A stretch of 5,844 bases of DNA from Desulfonatronospira sp. (GCA_003563255.1 PWSL01000256.1:1-5844), one strand, 5' to 3'; numbered from the stretch's first letter, positions 1 to 5,696 are shown. Numbers and translations are program-made. The notes: generated by a model from the sequence alone, not told the origin.

Positions 1-205
1 GACTTCCCTTCATTCCACCCATTGTTCCTTCAACATACTTTTGTTGCAAAAGGTATGTGTCAGCTGATTCAAAATCTGATTCTGATAATCTGACGGAATT
101 ATAGATATCTTGAACTTTGATGTCCCCGCCCCCCATTGCATTGTTTTCAATAAGGTGCTCGAGTATTTTTAAAGCATTATTTGCTATTTTGCTTTTTTTC
201 TTCAT
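1..205 (-). CDS. Partial cassette gene, winged-helix-like N-terminus
   Basis: Reading leftward from the ATG at 203-205, the frame stays open for 68 codons to the window edge, so only the N-terminus is visible. It begins MKKKSKIANNALKILEHLIE and continues through a Gly-rich turn (MGGGD, residues 24-28), a helix (VQDIYNSVRL, residues 31-40) and a second helix leading to YLLQQKYVEG (residues 51-60). This helix-turn-helix order followed by a probable beta wing resembles winged-helix DNA-binding or protein-interaction domains. That is a fold-level inference, not a family match. The start lies 23 bases past attC-E, the usual spacing for the first gene of a cassette. No strong Shine-Dalgarno is visible; GAAAAG lies upstream. 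The downstream function is unknown because the gene runs off the window. Confidence 0.6.
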   Translation of the reverse strand, partial: MKKKSKIANNALKILEHLIENNAMGGGDIKVQDIYNSVRLSESDFESADTYLLQQKYVEGTMGGMKGS

Positions 206-228
206 AGGAAATCTTTTCAGTTTTTAGG

Positions 229-315
229 CGCTAACGCCTCACACCACCAGCAGCGAAAAGCAGAGCGAGGAATGAACGTCGCTTTTTGCTGTCTGAGTGC
301 ATGTGATTGTTATAT
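229..315 (-). other. attC-E, integron attC site
   Basis: This is the recombination site at the end of the HsdR-N-like nuclease cassette. The outer boxes on the minus strand are ATATAAC (309-315), overlapping the gene's TAA stop, and GTTAGCG (229-235). Inside, plus-strand 248-261 pairs with 281-295 in a 14-pair stem that includes one G-T wobble, with T292 left unpaired. An unpaired T on the right-hand arm fits the folded bottom strand of attC for an array reading right to left. A loop of about 19 bases separates the arms. The site lies exactly between a stop codon and the next gene's start. GTTAGCG departs from the GTTRRRY consensus. Confidence 0.82.
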
Positions 316-1998
316 CCTTCCATACGCTTTGTTTAAGCGCTTTTGAAGATTTTCATCACCAAAAAAAAATCGCTTGCAAGCAATTGATTCATCATAAATA
401 TACTGAGAACTCTGACCTACCTCTTCTCCAAGTATCTTTCGAGCGGCCCATGACCCTAGCTTAGCGTTTTCTTCCACTAGGTCCCTATGATTTGATATGA
501 CGTAATTACGCCATTTTTCATAATGTTCTAGGATACAAAGCACACCATGACCTAAGTTGTCATAGCTGACAGAACAAAATTCAGTTGGATGTATTTCGCC
601 GATACTTGCTTCAGAAACAAGTGCTTTGTAGTTTTCAATGTTATCTAGAAGTGACACTTCATAATTTAGAATTCGGACTAGTTCTTGTTTAGCAGAGTTG
701 ACTTTGAAGCTTTCGTTTTTCCTGGAAAACCGTTTTACAAACTTGCTGGTTTCTACTAGGGAAATTCCTTCCCATTCGAATATCATATTACGTTCAGGCG
801 AAGACAGGATTTGACACCATGCACTTTCTGGCTCGAAGATCCTTGTTAGTAAATGCCTAAATTCCGCGGACTTTCTTATTTGAGGGGTTGTTACTGCTAG
901 AATCTTTGCAATTCGCCTATATGCTGAAGACACTAGCGATATCACTCTCCGAGAATCATCACCTTCAAAGTGACTCAAAAAAAGTGGCAATGAGTTTTGA
1001 AGGGCAACAGCCTTATCTTTTCTGACTATTTGGCCTCCAAGCCAGCTCGGAGCCCAATTAACATTGATATCCGAAGCCTCGAGACGAATGAGAAAATCCG
1101 TCGCGTGCATAAAGTAAAAATCGTTCGCGTCTCTCGGCTCATCCGGGAATAGTCGATACATGGTGTGAAAAGCCGCTTTTGATCTGCATTCCTTCAGCAA
1201 GACCTCATTCATGTTATGAATCGCAGGGTGCGAATGCCCCACAAAGTATAAACTTTCAGTGATATCGGTTGGATCGGCTAGCGCCAGGGATTCCGGGTAA
1301 CGATTTTCATTTTTTTTCGAGTTGGCTCTAAAGTTCGATAAAACCTTACTTCTCATGCCATCTAAATGGCGATTCATTATTTCCTTGAACTCAGTAACCC
1401 GATTCAAATTTCCCTCTTTTTCGAAGGCTCTATCGAGCTCTCTGAGCAATCTTCTCCGATAGAAAAACCAGACATTCACAGGAGCCAAATACTGAGCAAG
1501 ATTAATATATTCACGCACGAGATTTTTTATAAGCAATCTATATATCGGATTTTCAACGCTGTCCTCTCTGTCAAACACCTCCAGCTTGATCCCATCACAA
1601 ATGACAACCAATGCCGCACGAATTTCTGGGTGAGCAGCATATTCAAAAGCTTGACTCGCCTCCTTGTATCCAAAGACGCCTTGGTTAAAGTGGGGTCGTT
1701 TGGCCTCGACTAACCAAAAATCCTGTTCCCAGACAGTCAAGCTATAATCGATATATCGATTAGTTGAGCCAACGAATTTGATATTCCTCTCTCTGTCAAG
1801 AGAGTGCTTATTTCCTTTTTTGTAGCCAATGATTTTCAGTAAGGGGTTTATGATCTCCTCTCTGACATCCGCTTCTTTAAAGTCAGTAACATCGAGTGAT
1901 GCTATCCTTTCAAGCTCCGCTTTTTCGTCGAGAGATGGCGGTGGGGCTACTTTGTGGAGAAGGAGCCCATCCAAGCCATACAATTTTAGATGTCCCAT
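310..1998 (-). CDS. HsdR-N-like PD-(D/E)xK nuclease with unrecognised C-terminal region
   Basis: This gene encodes a 562-residue soluble protein with no signal peptide or membrane segment visible. The N-terminal part (about 35-160) looks like the nuclease domain of type I restriction subunit HsdR (HSDR_N). It has an acidic helix DVREEIINPLLKIIGY (44-59), then STNRYIDYSL with D84, then FWLVEAKRP with E98 and K100 forming the ExK signature. After these comes a conserved-type glutamine helix (YKEASQAFEYA, Q116) and a strand ending in CDGIKLEVFD. D84, E98 and K100 would bind metal and cleave DNA. HsdR itself has about 1000 residues with helicase motor domains. No Walker A or DEAD-box motif is seen here, so this is not a motor subunit. 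Residues about 165-562 look mainly helical and I do not recognise them. ATG 1998 is chosen over TTG 2001 because it is preceded by AAGGAGAG with 9 bases of spacing. It is the only gene of a cassette bounded by attC-D and attC-E. A defence role is inferred. Confidence 0.85.
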   Translation of the reverse strand: MGHLKLYGLDGLLLHKVAPPPSLDEKAELERIASLDVTDFKEADVREEIINPLLKIIGYKKGNKHSLDRERNIKFVGSTNRYIDYSLTVWEQDFWLVEAKRPHFNQGVFGYKEASQAFEYAAHPEIRAALVVICDGIKLEVFDREDSVENPIYRLLIKNLVREYINLAQYLAPVNVWFFYRRRLLRELDRAFEKEGNLNRVTEFKEIMNRHLDGMRSKVLSNFRANSKKNENRYPESLALADPTDITESLYFVGHSHPAIHNMNEVLLKECRSKAAFHTMYRLFPDEPRDANDFYFMHATDFLIRLEASDINVNWAPSWLGGQIVRKDKAVALQNSLPLFLSHFEGDDSRRVISLVSSAYRRIAKILAVTTPQIRKSAEFRHLLTRIFEPESAWCQILSSPERNMIFEWEGISLVETSKFVKRFSRKNESFKVNSAKQELVRILNYEVSLLDNIENYKALVSEASIGEIHPTEFCSVSYDNLGHGVLCILEHYEKWRNYVISNHRDLVEENAKLGSWAARKILGEEVGQSSQYIYDESIACKRFFFGDENLQKRLNKAYGRI

Positions 1999-2007
1999 CA
2001 AAATCTA

Positions 2008-2015
2008 CTCTCCTT
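2008..2015 (-). promoter_or_regulatory. Ribosome binding site of the HsdR-N-like gene
   Basis: The minus strand reads AAGGAGAG, 9 bases before ATG 1996-1998. It lies between attC-D and the start, so the cassette carries its own translation signal. It favours the ATG over the TTG codon directly upstream. Confidence 0.75.
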
Positions 2016-2017
2016 AA

Positions 2018-2077
2018 ATATAACGCAAGCCATCAGCCGCGCGAGGTATGAGCGTCGGCTGCATGGCATGGTTGGAC
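2018..2077 (-). other. attC-D, integron attC site
   Basis: This is a 60-base attC. On the minus strand the outer boxes are GTCCAAC (2071-2077), which fits RYYYAAC, and GTTATAT (2018-2024). The stem pairs GCCAT (2029-2033) with ATGGC (2063-2067), C2034 with G2061, and AGCCG (2035-2039) with CGGCT (2056-2060), leaving C2062 unpaired on the right arm. The loop is short. GTTATAT is the exact reverse complement of ATATAAC in attC-E. That is what a cassette excised between the two sites should show, because both boxes come from the same circular attC. The site closes the cassette slot now holding the IS91-type remnant. Confidence 0.85.
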
Positions 2078-2218
2078 GAAGCCGCTACGCGGCAGACAAG
2101 GCCAAGATGACCTTCTTTGGCCATAATGAACATGTTGTAATCTCACGGCATTCGGTAATAGGTAGGAAGTGGCGGAGCAAAGGGAGCTGCCGCATCAACC
2201 ATTACCAAGGAGGTTACA

Positions 2219-2590
2219 ATGAACATCATCATGCCGCAAGATCCCCTCTTCAACAAGCAGTACCAGAAACACCTGAAATGCCTCAAGCTGGGCGGGCTAC
2301 AGCCCAAGACCATCGACGCCTACGCCAGGGCGATCTGGCGGATCGGCAACTATTTCGATTGCAGGATTGACAACCTCAGTTTCGGCCAGTTGCTCGACTA
2401 TTTTACGGAACTCCTGGACACACATTCCAGGAGCGCGGTCAAGCTCGACCTCTACGGCCTGAAGTTCTTCTATTCCGGGGTACTGAACAAGCCCTGGAAA
2501 GATATCCCCCTGACCAAGCCTCCCAAGACATTCAGAATCCCCGACATCCTCTCTGTCGGGCAGATGGGGCAGTTGCTTGCAGCAACCTGA
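2219..2590 (+). pseudogene. Tyrosine integrase fragment, N-terminal DNA-binding domain only
   Basis: The ATG at 2219 follows a strong AAGGAGG (2207-2213) by 5 bases. The 123-residue product has the SAM-like core-binding domain of phage-type integrases: a helical stretch with LGGLQPKTIDAYARAIWRIG (about 24-43), then LSFGQLLDYFTEL (53-65), a helix with LDLYGLKFFYSGVLNKPW (about 81-98) and the linker IPDILSVGQMGQLLAAT at the end. The frame stops at TGA 2588-2590, just after the linker that normally leads into the catalytic domain. The Arg, HxxR and Tyr catalytic residues are absent, and family members are about 300 residues long. This integrase type usually sits just upstream of an IS91-family transposase, and the next sequence is indeed the end of one. 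The fragment may be translated but cannot recombine DNA. Confidence 0.8.
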
Positions 2591-2690
2591 AGCCACGGTA
2601 ATCATCTGCCTGGCCTGCGGGGCCACCATGGTGATCACTGCAACGATGCTTGCCTGGCCACCGGCCATCATCGCTCCGTTACAAAAATAG
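2586..2690 (+). pseudogene. IS91-family transposase, C-terminal remnant
   Basis: From 2586 a second frame, shifted relative to the integrase, reads PEATVIICLACGATMVITAT and then MLAWPPAIIAPLQK before a TAG at 2688-2690. The CLACG turn followed by a short hydrophobic strand and a Pro-rich tail resembles the C-terminus of IS91-family transposases carried with such integrases. Only 34 residues remain of a protein normally of about 350-400, and no start codon or catalytic domain is left. The junction with the integrase fragment lies at about 2584-2590. Confidence 0.65.
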
Positions 2691-2870
2691 ACGCACCGAA
2701 GGCATCGGGCATGTAAACGGGAGCCGTCACATTACCGAGGACAAAAGCCATCTTGCACCGGAACGGGACTCCTGCGCCGGAAAAACGCCGGACACAAGTG
2801 TAAAACAGCATGATGCAGCACCAAAATCCACCTCAAAAAACATTACAGGGGCCTCTTCCGCCTTCCTGCA

Positions 2871-2930
2871 ACCCAACCGCTTCAGATTGTGGCTCGCTGC
2901 GCTCCCATAATCTAATCTTGTTCGTTAGGC
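2871..2930 (-). other. attC-C, integron attC site
   Basis: This is a 60-base attC at the end of the 2944-4032 cassette, starting 13 bases past the gene's stop. Both boxes match consensus: on the minus strand GCCTAAC (2924-2930, RYYYAAC) and GTTGGGT (2871-2877, GTTRRRY). The stem pairs AGATTGTGG (2884-2892) with CCATAATCT (2905-2913) over 9 positions with one G-T wobble. It encloses a 12-base loop, CTCGCTGCGCTC, a loop type often seen in proteobacterial attC sites. The spacers between boxes and stem are unequal (6 and 10 bases), so extra unpaired bases lie on the right arm. It is the most canonical site of the set. Confidence 0.87.
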
Positions 2931-2943
2931 CGTGTCACACGCC

Positions 2944-4032
2944 TCAACCCTCAATCTTCAACTGGCCGATAACCGAAATTACACCAAGCCCACCTCCGTG
3001 CGCCTCAGGATTGTCGTCGTCGAATCGGATGTCGTTGTCTCCGACCGCACTCTCGATGACACTCGCTGCTTTAGCGAGCTTCCCCCCCGTCGCAGTGTCA
3101 ACCCGCCGGACCGCTGCGTGCAGTGAGGCGCGGAGAACACGATCTGAGCGCGATCCCGCGCCAGCGTGCCAAACCTCGCCAAGACGAAGACCCGTCCAGC
3201 ATTGCACGAATTCGTCAAGACCAATGCACGTTACGACGCTTGCTACTGGAGTTTCAGCCATTCCACCAAATCCGTGCAAATTATGATGTCGTCGCCAGTG
3301 GTGTGAAAACCCATGCATCGCGAGCTCGTGACAGTAGGGGCAGTGGTCGGGGTCGAACCACCAGCGCTCATCAGAGAAATGCATGGAGTTCCGCGAGGAC
3401 GCACTCTCGCTGAGGATTGCGGGAACAAGTTCCTTAGCAGCCAGGGACTTGCGGCCCCCCAGCACTTGGTTTAATACTCGGGCACTCACGATGATGAGCT
3501 CGCCTGGAGGCGAGAGCAGGCCGTAGGCACCAAGCATGCCTGAGCGATTCCGGAGATGTACCGTGAGCCCAGCGAACACACCCGAAACACCGGTAAACTT
3601 TGGAAAACTGGCTAGTAGTGCGAGCTGCCAGGGATCGACTTCATACCGGGACGTAGCCCGACCTGTACCCTGGCCTGACCGCTTGGCTTGAATGAGACAC
3701 GCCCTCTGAAACGCGAGTCGCCCATCGTGGACATATGCGCCAAGCACAAGGAGGTCCGCGAGTTCCCGGCGGTGTTCGGCTCCACCAACCTGAAAGCGGA
3801 CCTGTGACTTGGAACCGTGTAGAAACGCTGCCTCCACTTCTAGCTTGAAGGACGCTCCGTTGAGCGATACTTGGACAGGCTCCTTTCCGTCAATAGCTTC
3901 CACCATCGCACGCACGCATTCGACCTCGTTGAGTCGGGCTGTGTATGAGTCCTCAATCCCAAGGCGGATGCGCGCAGCGAGATCCCATTGCCAGTCCTGA
4001 ATGTCAGGTTTATGCGAGATAATATCCAACAT
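2944..4032 (-). CDS. Putative PD-(D/E)xK-type nuclease with CPYC motif, cassette gene
   Basis: The product is a 362-residue soluble protein that I cannot assign to a named family. Residues about 65-117 carry a possible restriction-endonuclease-like core: acidic residues in FKLEVEAAF (E65, E67), then ELADLLVLGAY with D93, then ACLIQAKRSG with Q115 and K117. D...QxK is a known variant of the D...ExK metal site in the PD-(D/E)xK superfamily. Residues 222-250 contain ERWWFDPDHCPYCHELAMHG and then HHWRRHH. The CPYC pair (C231, C234) with many His residues could bind zinc. The tail holds a helical stretch and an acidic run (D336-D340). ATG 4032 is preferred over the longer frame to 4077. The longer start would lie inside attC-B, whereas 4032 follows AAGGAGG, although by a rather long 12 bases. 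The gene is markedly GC-rich compared with its neighbours, suggesting a separate origin. A role in phage or plasmid defence is inferred. Confidence 0.75.
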   Translation of the reverse strand: MLDIISHKPDIQDWQWDLAARIRLGIEDSYTARLNEVECVRAMVEAIDGKEPVQVSLNGASFKLEVEAAFLHGSKSQVRFQVGGAEHRRELADLLVLGAYVHDGRLAFQRACLIQAKRSGQGTGRATSRYEVDPWQLALLASFPKFTGVSGVFAGLTVHLRNRSGMLGAYGLLSPPGELIIVSARVLNQVLGGRKSLAAKELVPAILSESASSRNSMHFSDERWWFDPDHCPYCHELAMHGFSHHWRRHHNLHGFGGMAETPVASVVTCIGLDEFVQCWTGLRLGEVWHAGAGSRSDRVLRASLHAAVRRVDTATGGKLAKAASVIESAVGDNDIRFDDDNPEAHGGGLGVISVIGQLKIEG

Positions 4033-4044
4033 TGTTCTGATTGA

Positions 4045-4051
4045 CCTCCTT
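4045..4051 (-). promoter_or_regulatory. Ribosome binding site of the CPYC nuclease-like gene
   Basis: The minus strand reads AAGGAGG, 12 bases before ATG 4030-4032. The spacing is longer than ideal, but it is the only strong Shine-Dalgarno here and it decides the start. It lies between attC-B and the gene. Confidence 0.6.
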
Positions 4052-4063
4052 ATAGCCGTAGCG

Positions 4064-4143
4064 GGCCAACAGCGCAAATCAGCGGTAGCGAAAAGCAGAG
4101 CGAAGCAGAGCTTTTAGCTATCCGCTGATTTGCGCTGTTGGCC
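4064..4143 (-). other. attC-B, near-perfect palindromic attC site
   Basis: Two perfect 22-base arms (4064-4085 and 4122-4143) bear the end boxes GGCCAAC and GTTGGCC. Inside them TAGC (4086-4089) pairs with GCTA (4117-4120), then AAAAGC (4091-4096) pairs with GCTTTT (4110-4115). T4121 is unpaired on the right arm, G4090 faces A4116, and 4097-4109 form the loop. The lone unpaired T sits on the same arm as in attC-A and attC-E. The 17-base stretch at 4087-4103 is identical to 252-268 in attC-E, which ties the site to this array. Unlike ordinary attC sites it has no unpaired spacer between box and stem, and the boxes depart from consensus at one position. A plain transcription hairpin is the alternative reading. 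Confidence 0.7.
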
Positions 4144-4174
4144 TTAGGATGTAAGCGCACGCTTGTTCAAAACC

Positions 4175-4265
4175 GTATAACGATCAAGGTCACTTACGCC
4201 GCCCCAAACCTTGCCACGTCAGCGCCGCCAGCGTTCTCGGCGTCATGTGAATCGCCTGGTTCCGC
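4175..4265 (-). other. attC-A, integron attC site
   Basis: This is a 91-base site starting 5 bases past the stop of the HEPN gene. On the minus strand the boxes are GCGGAAC (4259-4265) and GTTATAC (4175-4181). Only the AAC/GTT cores and one further base pair, so box quality is poor. Each box is followed by an 8-base unpaired spacer. The stem then pairs 4190-4201 (TCACTTACGCCG) with 4238-4250, leaving one mismatch and T4246 unpaired on the right arm. The symmetrical box-spacer-stem plan and the unpaired T support attC despite the weak left box on the minus strand. The 36-base central part contains smaller GC-rich pairings. Confidence 0.68.
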
Positions 4266-4270
4266 AGTGC

Positions 4271-5332
4271 CTATTTTTTAAATATTTGGCTGATCTTGTT
4301 GTTCTCTTTCATTGAGTTAACGATAAGGTCTTCCGGTATGCCAATTTCCTTAAGCAACAAGATGGTTATTAATATTTTCAGCCTTTGATTTGCCCAATAT
4401 AAGTCGGCATCTTTTAGCGCAACATCTTTTAATTCATCGTCATAATGAGTTAAGTAGTTTCTTGTATCAACAACGACACCAGTGAAAAATTTATCTGTTG
4501 GTGTCAATAATGATGATGTGCTTTCATCAAGAGTTTCTAGTAGTTCTCCTATTCTTTTTCTCAGTGAGTATTCATTTCCGTATTTTATTCTGCTTTTAAG
4601 GCTTTCTCTGTGGCCACTATCCAATTCTTTCGATATGCCGCTGGCTAAAGTTGCGCGATAAGGTTGCCAGTCTTCATTACTAAGGTATTTACCTCCTTTT
4701 GTAACTCGGTGAAAACTCTCAATGGCCTGCATTAAACTCAAAAACTGAAACTGAAGATACAATCCAGGATTATAGAATGTGCCAAAAAACAAATCGTAAA
4801 CTGATCTAAGGTGTTGGGCCTTCGCAAACCATAAAGATAAAACATCAGATATATTTTTCGATATACGAGAGTAAGGAAGAATCATCTGATAATAATGAAT
4901 ATTTTTGTTAAGGACATACTTTTTTTGCGTAAAATATAATTCGATTGTTTCTTTTGATTTTTTATAAGGACTGATTTGGACCTCATCGCCAAATGCTTTG
5001 ACATAATTTATATATGTAGTTTCACCGATTAATAATGTTAGTAAATTGCAAAGGTCATATATTACCCCCCAATACCACTCGAAATGCTTTGGTTCTGTTG
5101 GCGTAATTTTTAAATAAGCCTTACTCTTCCAATGCGCCTCGCGAATTAAATCTCCGCCCGTATTAAAATCGTGTGTTGATTCTATAGCGCAACCAAATTC
5201 TTCAAGGTTAGCATTGAATTCCGCTGGCCATTTAAAGGTAAGTCTCCAATCTGACTTTGTATCTTTAGGAATTTCCATCGAAAACGGTCTTGCAACCAAC
5301 CAGTTTTCAATATTGGTGAAATTGACCTGCAA
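4271..5332 (-). CDS. apeA: ApeA-like HEPN ribonuclease, probably 5'-truncated
   Basis: The product resembles ApeA, a single-protein abortive-infection system whose C-terminal HEPN domain is thought to cut RNA on phage infection. From the TTG at 5332 it has 353 residues. Residues 1-130 fit the second part of the ApeA N-terminal domain (NFTNIENWL at 4-12). Residues 195-209 hold the typical QFLSLMQAIESFHR helix. Residues 287-297 hold VVDTRNYLTHY, in which R291 and H296 form the HEPN Rx4H catalytic motif. The frame stays open upstream to 5434 and still reads ApeA-like sequence (FDSNYLFVGKHF, 34 codons in all) before a TAG at 5435-5437. No ATG or GTG and no clear Shine-Dalgarno occurs there. The first part of the N-terminal domain, usually tens of residues more, is therefore missing. 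The gene is AT-rich. It is followed at once by attC-A. The HEPN site is intact, but loss of the sensor end may leave it inactive or unregulated. Confidence 0.82.
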   Translation of the reverse strand: MQVNFTNIENWLVARPFSMEIPKDTKSDWRLTFKWPAEFNANLEEFGCAIESTHDFNTGGDLIREAHWKSKAYLKITPTEPKHFEWYWGVIYDLCNLLTLLIGETTYINYVKAFGDEVQISPYKKSKETIELYFTQKKYVLNKNIHYYQMILPYSRISKNISDVLSLWFAKAQHLRSVYDLFFGTFYNPGLYLQFQFLSLMQAIESFHRVTKGGKYLSNEDWQPYRATLASGISKELDSGHRESLKSRIKYGNEYSLRKRIGELLETLDESTSSLLTPTDKFFTGVVVDTRNYLTHYDDELKDVALKDADLYWANQRLKILITILLLKEIGIPEDLIVNSMKENNKISQIFKK

Positions 5333-5414
5333 GGCAGAGAAAACTATCTCTTCTGGTTTATTAAAATGCTTGCCGACAAAAAGATAATTTGAGTCAAATC
5401 TTGTTTTTGCCTGT

Positions 5415-5517
5415 CCATTTGGGGTCGGACCGAGCTAATCTATTGAATTATCTAACGATATCTTCCAAAACAGACTGTTTTTCTGCCTTAGAACGTCTGT
5501 TTTACCCCCAAAATTGG
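5415..5517. repeat. Small element with imperfect terminal inverted repeats
   Basis: CCATTTGGGG at 5415-5424 faces CCCCAAAATTGG at 5506-5517; the reverse complement of the latter differs by a short indel only. The 103-base span also contains an inner inverted repeat. The left end continues as TCGGACCGAG. TTTGGGGTCGGACC-like ends recall sequences that flank REP-associated or IS200-type transposase genes, which is an impression from memory. The left border falls just where the ApeA-like reading frame stops resembling the family, so insertion here could explain the truncation. Confidence 0.4.
5467..5503. repeat. Perfect 9-base inverted repeat
   Basis: AAAACAGAC (5467-5475) and GTCTGTTTT (5495-5503) are perfect inverted copies 19 bases apart. 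They could form a hairpin in RNA or DNA, or be an operator for a dimeric protein. On the plus strand the right arm ends in TTTT followed by A and a C run, so it is not a clear terminator. Confidence 0.5.
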
Positions 5518-5580
5518 CACTGTAAGAGCCTGCAGGTTACCAGCGCAGTCTCCAGACCTCATCCTGTTCCCTGAATATTA

Positions 5581-5598
5581 TCAAAAAAGCTTTTTTGA
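5581..5598 (-). terminator. A/T palindrome, possible terminator of the zinc-ribbon gene
   Basis: TCAAAAAAGCTTTTTTGA is a perfect 18-base palindrome about 100 bases past the stop of the gene at 5697. It would fold into a short A-U hairpin with its own U tract, as in some weak bidirectional terminators. The stem has few G-C pairs, so the call is tentative. Confidence 0.35.
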
Positions 5599-5602
5599 GG
5601 CG

Positions 5603-5630
5603 TGTATAAGTATTTATTACATCAATTCAA
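5603..5630 (-). promoter_or_regulatory. Weak sigma-70-like promoter candidate
   Basis: On the minus strand TTGAAT (5625-5630), a 16-base spacer and TATACA (5603-5608) resemble -35 and -10 boxes with 4 of 6 matches each. It would read toward the HEPN gene. The A/T palindrome directly downstream would be transcribed early and might stop it. Confidence 0.25.
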
Positions 5631-5696
5631 CAACCTGCTCAGGCCCGATCCCATAAGTGCCGGCTGCCCGTAACGACTTTTCACATGGCCGGTTTC

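Larger units (their letters stand above)
2078..2870 (+). mobile_element. Internally deleted IS91-type element (integrase + transposase remnant)
   Basis: The stretch between attC-D and attC-C holds pieces of a two-gene element on the plus strand, opposite to the cassette genes. The 5' part of a tyrosine-integrase-like gene is joined near 2586 to the last 35 codons of an IS91-family transposase gene. The catalytic half of the integrase and the HUH tyrosine domain of the transposase are both missing. The left flank 2078-2218 has two small hairpins: GCCGC-TAC-GCGGC at 2081-2093, and GGCCAA/TTGGCC at 2100-2122. They may belong to the element's end. The right flank 2691-2870 is non-coding. I cannot fix the true ends, and the coordinates given simply fill the gap between attC sites. 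Such a derivative could move only if enzymes were supplied in trans. Confidence 0.7.

Noticed and set aside
1366..1713. Plus-strand frame inside the HsdR-N-like gene
   Set aside because: It is antisense to a gene with clear catalytic motifs and has no ribosome binding site.
2037..2122. tRNA or CRISPR-like signal from clustered short hairpins
   Set aside because: The hairpins are explained by attC-D and the end of the IS91-type remnant. There are no regularly spaced direct repeats and no cloverleaf.
1990..2370. Plus-strand frame starting in attC-D
   Set aside because: It reads through the attC hairpin and overlaps the integrase gene in another frame, and the product looks like no protein family.
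2297..2671. Minus-strand frame opposite the integrase fragment
   Set aside because: It is antisense to well-supported integrase and transposase remnants and has no motif or ribosome binding site of its own.
2810..3286. Plus-strand open frames across 2650-3430
   Set aside because: They cross attC-C and run antisense to the GC-rich 2944-4032 gene. Their products are low-complexity Pro/Ser/Arg-rich sequences with no recognisable domain.
4033..4077. Longer start for the CPYC nuclease-like gene, 15 residues upstream
   Set aside because: It lies inside the attC-B hairpin and upstream of the Shine-Dalgarno AAGGAGG, so the added residues are read from recombination-site DNA.
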